64,000 nt of DNA from Manihot esculenta (lineage: Eukaryota > Streptophyta > Magnoliopsida > Malpighiales > Euphorbiaceae). The position numbers and the translations under genes were made by a program. The notes under the pieces were generated by a model. It made no database searches, was not told where the DNA came from, and saw nothing but the letters and a program-made list of their open reading frames with translations. Below are positions 9,529-20,963 of the stretch, one piece after another (positions within the stretch are counted from its first letter, which is position 1; the number at the start of each line of letters is the position of its first letter). The stretch spans positions 33,846,716-33,910,715 of the forward strand of contig NC_035176.2 in NCBI RefSeq assembly GCF_001659605.2, given 5' to 3'.

Positions 9529-11514
9529 TCTATAACCTCAATATCATTACACATAACATAACTGTGATCTCTTACATCACATCATAGTACAATTATCATG
9601 TCCACAATCTAACTATTACATAGACATACTTCAAAACTCTGGCTAACCTCCTGGTCTACCCTGTACCTGCACATCTGGGGTTAGGGGAGAGGGGTGAGCT
9701 ACAAAGCCCAGTGAGCAGAATAGTGAAATCATATATTTAAAAATCTCATGCCATTATGTAATGCAACACATCACAACAAATCACATCTCGGATGGTATTG
9801 TCACCTATAGTCCTCTACATAGTCCAACTGTGCCGGGACGTAGAATGGGTACAACCGGTCTTTCTCTTAACATCACATATCATACAGTCCAACTGTGCCA
9901 GGGACGTAGAATGGGTACAATCTGGACTTCCTCTTACATCGTGCCAGGGACGTAGAATGGGTACAACCTGGACTTCCATACCATATCATGCCATAACATC
10001 ATCCTATCATATGAGGACTAAAGGATCATCCAATGACCAATCCACATCAACATCATAAATGCAATGCAACATAATCGTGAATACTAATGCAACAACCTAC
10101 TATATCTCATGGTATTCATGATGCATGGATCATGCTCAAAATTCATATTTCATTTATTTTAAAACTTAAGGTTTATTCCACTCACCTCTGGCTAGCTCTG
10201 ACAAACTCTGAAGCAGCTGGCTCACTGCTGGGGTCCTCGGTTCCTCGGGTCCGAACCTACACAGGTGGACTCCAATGAGGGACCAAACATACATAAACAT
10301 AACTCTAATATACTCCCCAAAAACCCCCTAAAACATCATGAAACAATTACATAAAAACATGCAAGAAATGGCTGGACAGGGCACTTTCGGCGGCAGGTTC
10401 GGCGGCCGAAAGTCCCTCCAGAGCCGAAAGTCAGGCAGGTTCGGCGGCACCTTCGGCGGCCGAAACTCCCAGACAGAGGCGAAACTCATGCATGTTCGGC
10501 GGCACCTTCGGCGGCCGAAAGTCCCAGACAGAGACGAAAGTCTCATTTCGGGGGCAACTTCGGCAGCCGAAAGGCCTGCCTCCCCAGCCATGTTCGGCGG
10601 CCGAAAGTGCCTTCAGCTGCCGAACCTGGTTTCTGCCAAAGGGCAGAAACTTGGCTCCTTTATGCACATTTGCCTCCTAACTCTTCCAACATGCATATAA
10701 CTCAACCAAAACATGCATACAAGCTCCTAGGGGTCTCAAACTATCAAATACCCCAACTACAACACACATACACAAGCATTTGCAAGCCACATTTGCATAA
10801 ACTCAAAAATCATCCATAACTCACTAAAAACCTACACATGCCTTTCTACCCCATAAAACAACTTAAATCTTACTTAAAACGTTTAATGAGCTTAAGATCG
10901 GCTCTTACCTCTTGAAGATCGAGAGAGAGACGACCTAAACTCGGAGATCCAAGCAAATGAGCTCCTGAGTTCCCAAAGCTCCAAAACTTGTCTTAAATGC
11001 TCAAAGCTTGTAAATCTTCAAAACCAAGTAAAAACTCATGAAAAATCGAGTAAGATGGGAAGGAAAGAACTCAAGATCGGTGAGGGGCGGCGGAGAGCTC
11101 ACCTTGGCCGGAAATGGGGAAAAAGCTCGCCCATTTTCGGCTAAGGGACCCTTTTATAGTGGCTGGCCAGGCCACGTTCGGGGGCCGAATGTGCCTCCGC
11201 ATGCATGCCATGTTCGGTGGCCGAACTTGAGGTTCGGCGGCCGAACCTGGACTTCCCTCACTTGTGCTTTCGGGGGCCTAAAGGCGCTCCCGAAGGCATG
11301 CATGTTCGGCGGCCGAACTTGAGGTTCGGCGGCCGAACCTGAGTTTTCCTTCAAGGTTATTTTCATGTAAAAACTCATTTCCATTTTACTTAAAACCATG
11401 AAATACCTTAAAACATTTTATGAAAACATGATCCAACCCTACTAGAGGCTTCCGACATCCGAGATTCCACCGGACGGTAGGAATTCCGATACCGGAGTCT
11501 AGCCGGGTATTACA
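9529..11514 (-). repeat. LTR E, minus strand, truncated by A
   Basis: Read on the minus strand it begins TGTAATACCCGG at 11514 and runs through a U3 palindrome cluster, TATAAAA, a leader palindrome array and tandem units. It then stops abruptly where A was inserted. Compared with LTR B, about 330 bases of its 3' end are missing and should lie upstream of A. Whether E is a solo LTR or the 5' LTR of a minus-strand element cannot be told from this side. It sits in the untranslated leader of C; the predicted target duplication is AATGA (11515-11519). Confidence 0.88.
11152..11158 (-). promoter_or_regulatory. TATA box, LTR E
   Basis: TATAAAA on the minus strand in the family context, with palindromes upstream and the AAGGTGAG-type donor context downstream. 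Confidence 0.7.
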
Positions 11515-11600
11515 AATGATGTGAAATGCCATGATAATATGCATGTGCATTAATGATATGCTAATGTTTATGTGATGTGCACTGTTTTTCAGAAAACAGG

Positions 11601-13177
11601 ATGAGAGGAACTCGTCGATCAGCAAGATTGACTGGATTGCCACCTGAGGATGAAGGCATGAGCGCCCGTCCTCCAGCATTGCCGAGGGCAATGTTTAGTA
11701 GGTCTAGCAGAGAAAGAGTAGCAAGAGACCCTAGAAGGTCTTTGGATCTGGGTAGAAGCAGATCAGTCAGAGGAACAGTTCAGGAAGGAGCGTCAGAGGA
11801 CGTGGGGGATGATATGGATGTAGAGCAGAGGAGGGATGGCAGTCTGGGAGTTAGCATGTTGGAGGAAGGTATGGGAGAATCCCAATGAGGCACTCAGGCC
11901 TCGGGATTTGTTCAGCCACCTCACTACCCACACTTCTCACAACATCCCGGGTATTCGATGGGAGGTACATCGGATTACCCTAGCTTCACCCCTTATCCCA
12001 CACAGATGCCATACCCACCTTACTACCCACCTTACTCACAGTACCCAATGTATCCACCTCCACCCTACTATCCAAATCCAGCAGACCCTACCTCAGAAAA
12101 TGTTGCACCACCTCCACCACCTACAGAACCAGCAGCCCCAGTTACTCAACCTTCTAGACCTAGCTCAGCCAGTGGGAGCAAGGTCAGGATGACAGATTAC
12201 ATGAAACTGGGTGCTCCTCAGTATGAAAAAGGGGATGACCCATTTGTGTATCTTGAAAGGGTTAAAGTGATCACAGAGGAGATTGGGGCTGATGACAGCA
12301 GAGCCATTCAGATGGCCGGGTTCACACTTAAGTGCAAGAAGGCACGAGAGTGGTTCAAGAATTATGTGAACCCGAGAGTGGACAGCATGTCCTGGGAAGA
12401 GTTTGCGAACGAGTTTGCAGGATGGGCTTTTCCCGATAGTTCAAGGGAGCTGAAAATGATAGAGTTTGAACAGTTGAGGCAGACAGATGATATGAGTGTA
12501 GAGGAGTACACCGACAAATTCTTGGAGCTGTTGCCTTTTGCTGGGCAGAGTCTGGACACAGATTCGAAGAGGTCAAGGAGGTATGTCATGAAACTTCATT
12601 CCAGGTATTCCTCCTTGATTCAGTCCGTGGACAGGGAGAGCTTCCATGCCATAGTAGATATGGCCAGGAAAATGGAGGCCAGTGCCATCATTCAGGGGAC
12701 AGTTAAGCAGACAGTGGCACAATCTTCTGGTTCAAAAACTCCGGGTGGGGGAAGGTTAGATCCTTCTACCCTGAGTGCAGCAGCTTCAAGCAGTAAGAGA
12801 TGGGGTAAGCCCAAGGGTAAGAAGAATAAGTTCTGGAATAAAGTCAAGTCCAGTCTGGGATTTGGAAGTGGCTCAAGCTCTGGTGCTGATAATGCGGTTT
12901 GTGCGAAGTGTGGTAGGCCACACAAGGGAGTATGTCGGTTTGGGACTAACGCCTGTTTCAGATGTGGTCAGGAGGGGCATATGGCTCGAGAATGTCCAAG
13001 AGCAGTCCCGATGGCTCAGTCCTAGTAGACAGCCTCAGGCAGTGTAGCGCAGCCAGCAGCTCCAGCCATGACTCAGGCCAGTGGCAGAGGCAGAGGGAGA
13101 GGAGCAGCCTCTTCTTCAGCGGGTTTCAGAGGTGAAGGTCCATCAGCTCCAGCACGGATCTTCACAATGACACAGCA
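11601..13177 (+). pseudogene. gag: Gag and start of protease region of element C (broken)
   Basis: The start opens [12 protein letters not shown] as in all copies. The frame encodes the basic N-terminus, Pro/Tyr-rich stretch, capsid and both zinc knuckles. It has a TGA at 11886-11888, where other copies have Gly after GESQ (GGA to TGA). Two adjacent TAG codons at 13023-13028 replace the Gln pair just after the second knuckle. There is no frameshift. Insertion of B after the second base of a CAG codon interrupts the frame. The second TAG site coincides with the single stop in element G, so it may be either decay or a shared readthrough position. Confidence 0.9.
13173..13177 (+). repeat. Target duplication of B, left copy
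   Basis: CAGCA precedes the left end of B and is repeated directly after it at 23238-23242. The C reading frame resumes exactly once one copy is discounted. Confidence 0.95.
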
Positions 13178-13819
13178 TGTAACAGCCCGGAAATCCGGAC
13201 CGCTACCGGCGCTAGGATCCAGATCGGCATAAGGCCGCCGGGAACCGTAGCAAGCCTGACATAACCTGTAATCCTGTTTAATCCCATACATGATCAACAA
13301 TACTCATAAACCTGTAAACATTCTCATATAACAACCAAGCTCAACCTGTACATAAACATAAATATAACATAAACCTCCACTGGAGCCCTCATCAAATGCT
13401 CCAATGGGGTATCTCATCATACGTAAGCTTGGTTGAAACATAGCCTCATATCTCATATCGTAAAGACCATGTACATACAAGTGGGATTAACAATCTGTAT
13501 TGGTCAAGCACAACTCTATCCTCAATATTCAAATTACATAACATAACTTAAAACACTTTTACATTACATCATAATACAATTGTCATGTCCACAATCTAAC
13601 TATTACATAAACATAACTTCCATACTCTGGCTAACCTCTTGATCTACCCTGTACCTGCACATCTGTGGTTAGGGGAGGGGGGTGAGCTATAAAGCCCAGT
13701 GAGCAGAATAGAGAAAACATATATTAAATATTTCATGCTTCCATGAAATGCAACACATCACAAACATATCACATAAGGATGGTATTGTCACCTATAGTCC
13801 TCAACATAGTCCAATCGTG

Positions 13820-13960
13820 CCAGGGGCGTAGAATGGGCCTCACTGGTCTTTCTCTTACATACATAATATAACATAACATTCCAATATGCCAGGGGCGTAG
13901 AATGGGCCTCACTGGTCTTTCTCTTAACATAGTCCAGGGGCGTAGAATGGGCCTCACTGG
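13820..13960 (-). repeat. Three tandem hairpin-like units in LTR B
   Basis: Three units share a 27-base core whose ends pair: plus-strand CCAG at one end and CTGG at the other, with GGGGCGTAGAATGGG inside. The unit is repeated in the other B LTR near 21606-21746. Other subfamilies have units at the same place whose end sequences differ but still pair. Confidence 0.75.
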
Positions 13961-15086
13961 CAATCCATACCGTATCATCATCATCATATCATACCATAGG
14001 AGGACTAGAGGATCATCCAATAGCCAATCCGCATCCACATCATATTATGCAATGCAACATATTCGTGAATACTAATGCAAACAACCTAATATCACATGGC
14101 ATTCATGATGCATGAACATGCTCAAAAAGTTGTATTTCATTTATTTAATAACTTAAGGTTTATTCCACTCACCTCTGGCTGAAGCTCTACAGACTCCGAA
14201 GCAGCTATCTCACTGCTGAGGTCCTCGGTTCCTCGGGTCCAAACCTACACAGGTGGACTCCAATGAGGGACCAATCATACATAAACATAACTCTAATAAA
14301 CTCCCCAAAAACCCCCCTAAAACATCAGGAAAACATCACATAGAAATATGCATGAAATGGCTGAACAGGGCACTTTCGGCGGCACCTTCGGCGGCCGAAA
14401 GTCCTGGACAGATCCGAAAGTCAGGCACTTTTGGCGGCACCTTCGGCGGCCGAAAGTCCCAGACAGAGACGAAAGTCTCTTTTCGGGGGCAACTTCGGCA
14501 GCCGAATGCTGCCTCCACAAAGGGGGTTCGGCGGCCGAAACTCCCTTCGGCTGCCGAACCTGGTTTCTGCCAAAGGGCAGAAACTTGGTTCAAACGAACC
14601 TCTTGCCTCCCAAAACCTCTAATCATGCATAATCTTGCTCTACAACATGCATACTTCACATACATTACGCCTAGGGGTCTCAAACTATCATATACCCCAT
14701 CTACAATACTTCCAACAACACATAAACAAGCTACATTGTTCATCAAAGCATCAAAACCCATAAACTCATCAATAAGCCTAAACATGCATTTCTACCCATA
14801 TTTCTATTTAATGCTTGTTTAAAACATACAATGAGCTTAAGATCGGCTCTTACCTCTTGAAGATCGAGAGAGAGACGACCTAAACTCGGAGATCCAAGCA
14901 AATGGGCTCCTGAGTTTCCAAAGCTCCAAAACTTGGTTTAAATGCTCAAAACTTGCAATGTGAGTTTAAAACTCAAGAAAAATGGAAGAGATTTGGAGGA
15001 AAAACACTAGATCTGGGGAGAGGGAGGTCGGAAGCTAGCTATGGCCGAAAATGGGAGAAAGTTCGCCCATTTCGGCTAAGTGACCC

Positions 15087-15093
15087 TTTTATA
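15087..15093 (-). promoter_or_regulatory. TATA box, 3' LTR of B
   Basis: TATAAAA on the minus strand in the conserved CCACCTATAAAAGGGTC context. Confidence 0.75.
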
Positions 15094-15452
15094 GGTGGCT
15101 GGCCAGGCCACGTTCGGGGGCCGAAAGCGCTCCCGCATGCATGCCATGTTCGGCGGCCGAACTTGACTTTCGGCGGCCGAACCTGGTCTGCCCTCACTCA
15201 TGCTTTCGGGGGCCTAACGTGCCTCCAAAACGCATGCATGTTCGGCGGCCGAACTTGACTTTCGGCGGCCGAACCTGGGTTTTCCTCCTAAGAATTTTCA
15301 TGCAAAAACTCATTTAATTTCATACTTAAAATCATTTAAAATGCATGAAAACATTTTTATAAAACATGGTTCTACCCTTCTAGAGGTCTCCGACATCCGA
15401 GATTCCATCGGACGGTAGGAATTCCGATACCGGAGTCTAGCCGGGTATTACA

Positions 15453-15466
15453 TTCTCCCCCCCTTA
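15453..15466 (-). promoter_or_regulatory. Polypurine tract, element B
   Basis: On the minus strand, an AAGGGGGGGAGAA purine run directly abuts the LTR start. Confidence 0.92.
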
Positions 15467-15467
15467 A

Positions 15468-15489
15468 GAACATTCGTCCCCGAATGTTC
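15468..15489 (-). other. Pre-PPT hairpin, element B
   Basis: Perfect 9-bp stem GAACATTCG / CGAATGTTC with a GGGA loop, just upstream of the polypurine tract. Confidence 0.8.
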
Positions 15490-15539
15490 CTCAACTAGCA
15501 CATGTAAGGCATACAACATAAAACACATAGAGGCTAACC

Positions 15540-17617
15540 TTAAAAGAGATGAGGATATTGCCGGAGCATGGACTCCCGTGTCTCCCAAGTACATTCTTCC
15601 AAATTGTGGTGGTTCCAAAGGACTTTCACCATCGGGATTTCCTTGTTTCTCAGCTTCCTGATCTGGGTGTCTAGGATCCGTACTGGCTGCTCAACATAGG
15701 TGAGATCCTCTTGGATCTCCACATCAGGTTCACTAAGAACCTTGCCCGGATCTGACACGAATTTTCTTAACATGGAAACATGGAAAACCGGATGGATTCT
15801 CTCCATTGAAGCAGGTAAATCCAGCTTGTACGATACATTCCCAATCTTTTGCAAGACTTCAAAGGGTCCGATGTACCGCGGAGCCAGCTTACCCTTCTTC
15901 CCGAACCGAACCACTCCTTTCATTGGAGACACCTTGAGCAATACCAAATCCCCCTCCTGAAACTCTACTAGCCTTCTGCGGATGTCTGCATAACTCTTTT
16001 GTCTGCTTGCAGCTGTCTTGATTCTCTCTCTGATTAAGGGTACCACCCTGCTGGTGATCTCCACTAGTTCAGGCCCTGCCAAGGCCTTTTCTCCAACTTC
16101 CTCCCAGCAAACAGGTGACCTGCAATTCCTTCCATATAAAGCTTCATATGGAGCCATCCCAATGCTAGCATGATGGCTGTTATTGTAGGCAAACTCCACC
16201 AAGGGTAGATGCTGCCTCCAAGAATCGACAAAATCTAGCACACACATCCTGAGCATGTCCTCTGTCGTTTGGATGGTCCTTTCTGACTGTCCATCAGTCT
16301 GGGGGTGGAAGGCAGTACTGAAATCCAACCTGGTACCCATAGCACTCTGCAGACTCCGCCAAAACCTGGAGGTGAACTGGGGCCCTCTATCTGACACTAT
16401 AGAAACAGGAACCCCATGCAGTCTGACTATCTCATCAACGTACACCTGCGCCAACTTGTCCACAGAGTAGCCACTCCTGACAGGGATGAAGTGAGCAGAT
16501 TTGGTGAGTCTGTCCACAATCACCCATATGGAGTCCACTCTGTTGGACGCCGCCGGTAACCCCACTACGAAGTCCATAGCTATATTTTCCCATTTCCATT
16601 CTGGAATAGGTAGCGGGTTAAGCATTCCAGCTGGCTTCTGATGTTCCAGCTTCACCCTCTGACACACTTCGCAAGCTGACACGAACTGTGCCACTTCTTT
16701 CTTCATAGCTGGCCACCAATAAAACTTCTTTAGATCTTGATACATCTTGGTGGCTCCGGGGTGGATGCTGTATCTTGCATTATGAGCCTCTCTCATAATG
16801 TCTCCTTTTAGCCCAATGTCATCTGGTACACATAGTCTGCTCCCATAGCGGAGGATCCCCTTACTGTCGAATCTGAACTCGCTATCTTTGCCTGACTGAA
16901 CAGTCCTGGCAATCTTCACTAACTCTGGGTCCTCATGTTGTTTCTGAGCCACCTGCTCCAGAAACACGGGTGTCACTCTCATCTGTGCAATCAAAGCACC
17001 TGTACCAGACAACTCTAACTGTAGACCTTCATCCATGAGCTTGTAAAACTCCTTCACCACTGGTCTCCTCTCTGCCGTGATGTGGGATAGACTGCCTAGT
17101 GACTTCCGGCTTAGGGCGTCTGCCACGACATTCGCCTTACCCGGATGATACTGAATCTTGCAATCATAGTCACTCAGCAGCTCTACCCATCTCCTCTGTC
17201 TCAGGTTCAAATCCCTCTGACTCAAGATGTACTGCAGGCTTTTATGATCTGTGAAGATCTCACATTTAACCCCATAGAGGTAGTGCCTCCACATCTTGAG
17301 TGCAAAGATTACTGCTGCCATCTCAAGGTCATGCGTGGGGTAATTCAACTCATGCTTCTTTAGCTGCCTAGAAGCATAAGCAATCACCCTCTAATTCTGC
17401 ATAAGCACACAACCCAATCCCACACGGGACGCATCACAAAAGACGGTAAAGTCCTCACCATTAGATGGCAGAGCTAAAACTGGTGCTGAAGTCAACCTCT
17501 TCTTGAGCTCTTCAAAACTCTTCTCACACTGGTCGGTCCACAGAAATTTCTGATTCTTCCTGGTCAGTCTGGTCAGAGGAGCTGCTATTTTCGAGAAGTC
17601 CTGAACGAATCTCCTGT
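15540..17617 (-). pseudogene. pol: Element B Pol, C-terminal part: end of RT, RNase H, integrase, chromodomain
   Basis: This piece continues the polyprotein broken by the mini-LTR. It holds the last third of reverse transcriptase, RNase H, the zinc-binding and catalytic domains of integrase with intact Asp, Asp and Glu motifs ([15 protein letters not shown]), and the chromodomain ending YPHLF. A TAG at 17391-17393 interrupts RNase H directly after the LMQN motif, where relatives have Asp or Glu. From the codon after it the frame is open for 615 residues to the natural stop. No ATG of its own is expected, as this is an internal part of the polyprotein. Confidence 0.92.
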
Positions 17618-17622
17618 AGTAA
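17618..17622 (+). repeat. Target duplication of mini-LTR, left copy
   Basis: AGTAA precedes the mini-LTR and is repeated at 17777-17781. It lies within the codons of the conserved GYYRRF motif of B reverse transcriptase. Confidence 0.93.
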
Positions 17623-17776
17623 TGTAATACCCGGCTAGACCCCAGTATCGGAATTCCTACGTTCCGGCGGATTTTCCGTTGGAAGTCGGATTCGAGTCGG
17701 CTTACTACGGGTCCCGGCGGCCTTAAGCCGATCTGGATCCTAGTGCCGGTGGCGGTCCGGTAAGCGGGCTGTTACA
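17623..17776 (+). mobile_element. 154-bp solo mini-LTR inside element B
   Basis: It starts TGTAATACCCGG and ends GCGGGCTGTTACA, with a perfect AGTAA duplication. The left 70 or so bases match the start of LTR A and the right 85 or so its end; about 2.1 kb between them is absent. The junction near TCGG/CTTACT shows only GG-level microhomology. Promoter, palindromes, tandem units and splice-like signals are all missing, but both integrase-recognised ends are kept. It splits the B reverse transcriptase. It may be a solo LTR later shortened by deletion, or a unit that inserted already short. Confidence 0.92.
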
Positions 17777-20690
17777 AGTAACCTGCCAAACCCAAGAAAC
17801 TCCTGATCTCCGTCACTGAAGTGGGTCTAGGCCAGTTAGCCACAGTTTCTGTCTTCTTGGGGTCTACCTCAATCCCATTCTCTGACACTACATGCCCCAA
17901 GAACGAAATGCTCCTCAGCCAGAACTCACATTTAGAGAACTTGGCATACAAGCCATGTTCCCTCAAGGTCTGCAAGACCAACCGCAGATGATGGGCATGC
18001 TCCTCTGCATTCCTGGAATACACTAAGATATCATCTATGAAGACAATAACAAAGTGATCCAGGTACTGGCTAAACACTCTGTTCATGAGGTCCATGAATG
18101 CTGCAGGGGCGTTAGTCAACCCGAACGGCATTACAAGGAACTCAAAATGCCCATATCTGGTCCTGAAAGCCGTCTTTGGCACATCCTCATCTCTGATCCT
18201 CAGCTGATGGTACCCCGATCTCAGATCTATTTTGGAGAAACAACCTGCTCCGGCTAGCTGGTCAAATAGATCGTCGATCCTTGGCAGAGGGTACTTGTTC
18301 TTGGTAGTGACTTTGTTCAACTGTCTGTAGTCGATACAAAGTCTAAGGGATCCATCCTTCTTTCTCACAAACAAAACCGGAGCACCCCAGGGTGAGGTAC
18401 TCGGTCGGATGAAGCCCTTGTCTACCAGCTCCTGTAACTGCTCTTTCAATTCCTTCAACTCGGCTGGAGCCATCCTGTAGGGAGGGATAGAGATCGGTCT
18501 AGTTCCAGGCATCAATTCAATCTCGAACTCTATCTCCCTAACAAGTGGTAAACCTGGCAACTCGTCTGGGAACACATCTAAAAACTCATTGACCACTGGC
18601 ACTGCGGCGGGCTCTCTAATCTGACTGTCTAGCTCTCTCACATGAGCCAAATACCCCTGACATCCCCTCCTAAGCAACCTACGAGCCTGAAGAGATGAGA
18701 TCAAACCTCTAGGTGTACTTCTCTTGTCTCCTCTGAAGACGACCTCTGATCCATCCTGACCTCTGAACCTGACTACCTTGTCCCTGCAGTCCAAGGTAGC
18801 GCCATGGGTAGATAACCAGTCCATCCCTAGAATGACGTCAAAATCTGTCAACTCTAGAACCACAAGGTCGGCGGACATGCATCTCCCCTCAACAAAAACT
18901 GGACTACACTGACAGACTGACTCTGCCACTGATGGATCACACTTGGGTCCACTGACCCAAAGAGGACACTCTAACCCAGAGACCATTAATCCCAACCTCT
19001 CTACGGCCCTCGGAGCAATAAAAGAATGAGATGCACCAGGGTCCAGTAATGCATACACATCAGAACACCCAATGACTAAATTACCTGCCACCACGGTGTT
19101 AGATGCATCTGCCTCCTGCTGTGTCATGGTGAAGATCCTTGCTGGAGCTGACGGACCCTCACCTCTGAACCTTGCTGAAGAAGAGGCTGACCCTCTCCCT
19201 CTGCCTCTACCACTGGCCTGTGTCATGGCTGGAGCTACTGGCTGTGCCACACTACCAGAAGCTGTCTGCTGAGACTGTGTCACAAAAGCTGCTCTAGGAC
19301 ACTCTCGTGCCATGTGTCCCTCCTGCCCACATCTGAAGCAGGCTGACGTCCCAACCAGACATACTCCTCTGTGCGGTCTCCCACATTTCTTACATATTGC
19401 ATTATCTGCACCTGAGCTCGAGCCACTTCCTAATCCCAGACCTGACTTGATCTTGTTCCAGAACTTGTTCTTCTTAAACTTCTTGGTGGTACTGCCCCAC
19501 CTCTTACTACCTGAGCTTAAGGAAGAAGGATCCACTTTTCCCTTACCTGGGGTTCTGGAACCAGAAGGCTGTGCTGCTGACTGTTTGACTTTTCCCTCGA
19601 TGATAGCACTAGCCTCCATCCTCCTAGCCATGTCTACTATGGCATGAAAACTCTCTCTATCTGCTGACTGTATCAAGGAGGAATACCTGGAATGGAGCTT
19701 CATGATATACCTCCTTGACTTCTTCTGGTCTGTATCAAGGTTCTGCCCAGTAAATGGCAGCAACTCCATAAACCTGTCAGTATATTCATCTACACTCATG
19801 TCATCAGTTTGTCTCAACTGCTCGAATTCTATCATCTTCAATTCCCTTGAACTATCAGGGAAAGCCCACCCTGCAAATTCATTAGCAAACTCCTCCCATG
19901 ATAGACTATCCACCCTCGGTTTCACATAGCTCTTGAACCACTCACGGGCCTTCTTGCATTTTAGTGTGAACCCAGCCATCTGAATGGCTCTACTGTCATC
20001 CGCCCCTATCTCATCTGTTATCGCCTTGACCCTCTCAAGGTACACAAACGGGTCATCACCGGTTTCAAACTGGGGAGCACCCAACTTCATATAATCAGTC
20101 ATTCTGACCTTGCTCCCTCCAGATGAGCTAGGTTGAGGTATTTGGGTTTCTGGGACAGTAGGTGCTGCTGGTGGTGGAGGAGGTGCAACATTTTCTGTGG
20201 TAGGGTTTGCTGGATTTGGATGGTAGGGTGGTGGTGGATACATAGGATACGGTGGGTATGGTGGGTAATATGGTGGGTATGGCATCTGTGTGGGGTAAGG
20301 GCTAAAACTAGGGTAATCCGATGTACCTCCCATCGAATACCCGGGATTCTGTGAGAAAGGTGGGTAATGAGGTGGCTGAACAAAACCCGAGGCCTGAGTG
20401 CCTCCTTGGGACTCTCCCATACCTTCCTCTGACATACTCATCCCCAAACTGCCATCCCTCCTCTGGTCCACATCCATGTCATCTCCCACATCTTCTGACA
20501 TACCACCTTGAACTGTTCCTCGTACTGATCTGCTTCTTCCCAGATCTAAAGACCTTCTAGGGTCTCTCACTGCTCGGTCCCTGTTGGACCTACTAGACAT
20601 TGCCCTAGGCAATGCTGGAGGACGGGCGCTCATGCCCTCATCCTCTGGTGGCACTCCAGTCAATCTTGCAGATCGACGAGTTCCTCTCAT
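17777..20690 (-). pseudogene. gag-pol: Element B Gag, protease and N-terminal reverse transcriptase
   Basis: From the ATG of [12 protein letters not shown] the frame encodes the basic N-terminus, Pro/Tyr-rich segment, capsid, two zinc knuckles ([12 protein letters not shown], then [14 protein letters not shown]), protease with DPGASHSF, and reverse transcriptase with [10 protein letters not shown]. It is open for about 970 codons until the mini-LTR breaks it at GYY. The Gag-protease junction keeps Gln where C and G have TAG. The upstream in-frame ATGs lie in the leader and are not conserved. Combined with the downstream piece it totals 1664 codons. Confidence 0.93.
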
Positions 20691-20948
20691 CCTGTTTTCT
20701 GAAAAACAGTGCACATCACAAGCAACATTAGCATCATATGGTTCATGTGGGCACACATGAACCCGCATCACATACATCACCTATCATAGCACATCATTAA
20801 TGCACATGCATATTATCATGGCATTTCACATCATCATGCAAGACAGGACTCCATATCCTATCCTAGTGGACATGACTTTTCCTACTGTGCTTGACCTGCT
20901 ATAACCTCTATGAGCCCGACACTCTAGGTCCGACCATATGAACCTAGG

Positions 20949-20960
20949 GCTCTGATACCA
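20949..20960 (-). promoter_or_regulatory. Primer binding site, element B
   Basis: TGGTATCAGAGC on the minus strand, three bases inside the 5' LTR, complementary to initiator methionine tRNA. Confidence 0.95.
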
Positions 20961-20963
20961 TTC

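Larger units (their letters stand above)
13178..15452 (-). repeat. 3' LTR of element B
   Basis: On the minus strand it runs from TGTAATACC (15452) to TGTTACA (13178). It contains promoter palindromes near 15115-15280, a leader array near 14370-14565 and three hairpin-like tandem units near 13820-13960. Confidence 0.94.

Noticed and set aside
15540..17387. Separate gene starting at GTG near 17387
   Set aside because: It is the continuation of element B Pol after an in-frame TAG; the apparent start is only the second codon after the stop.
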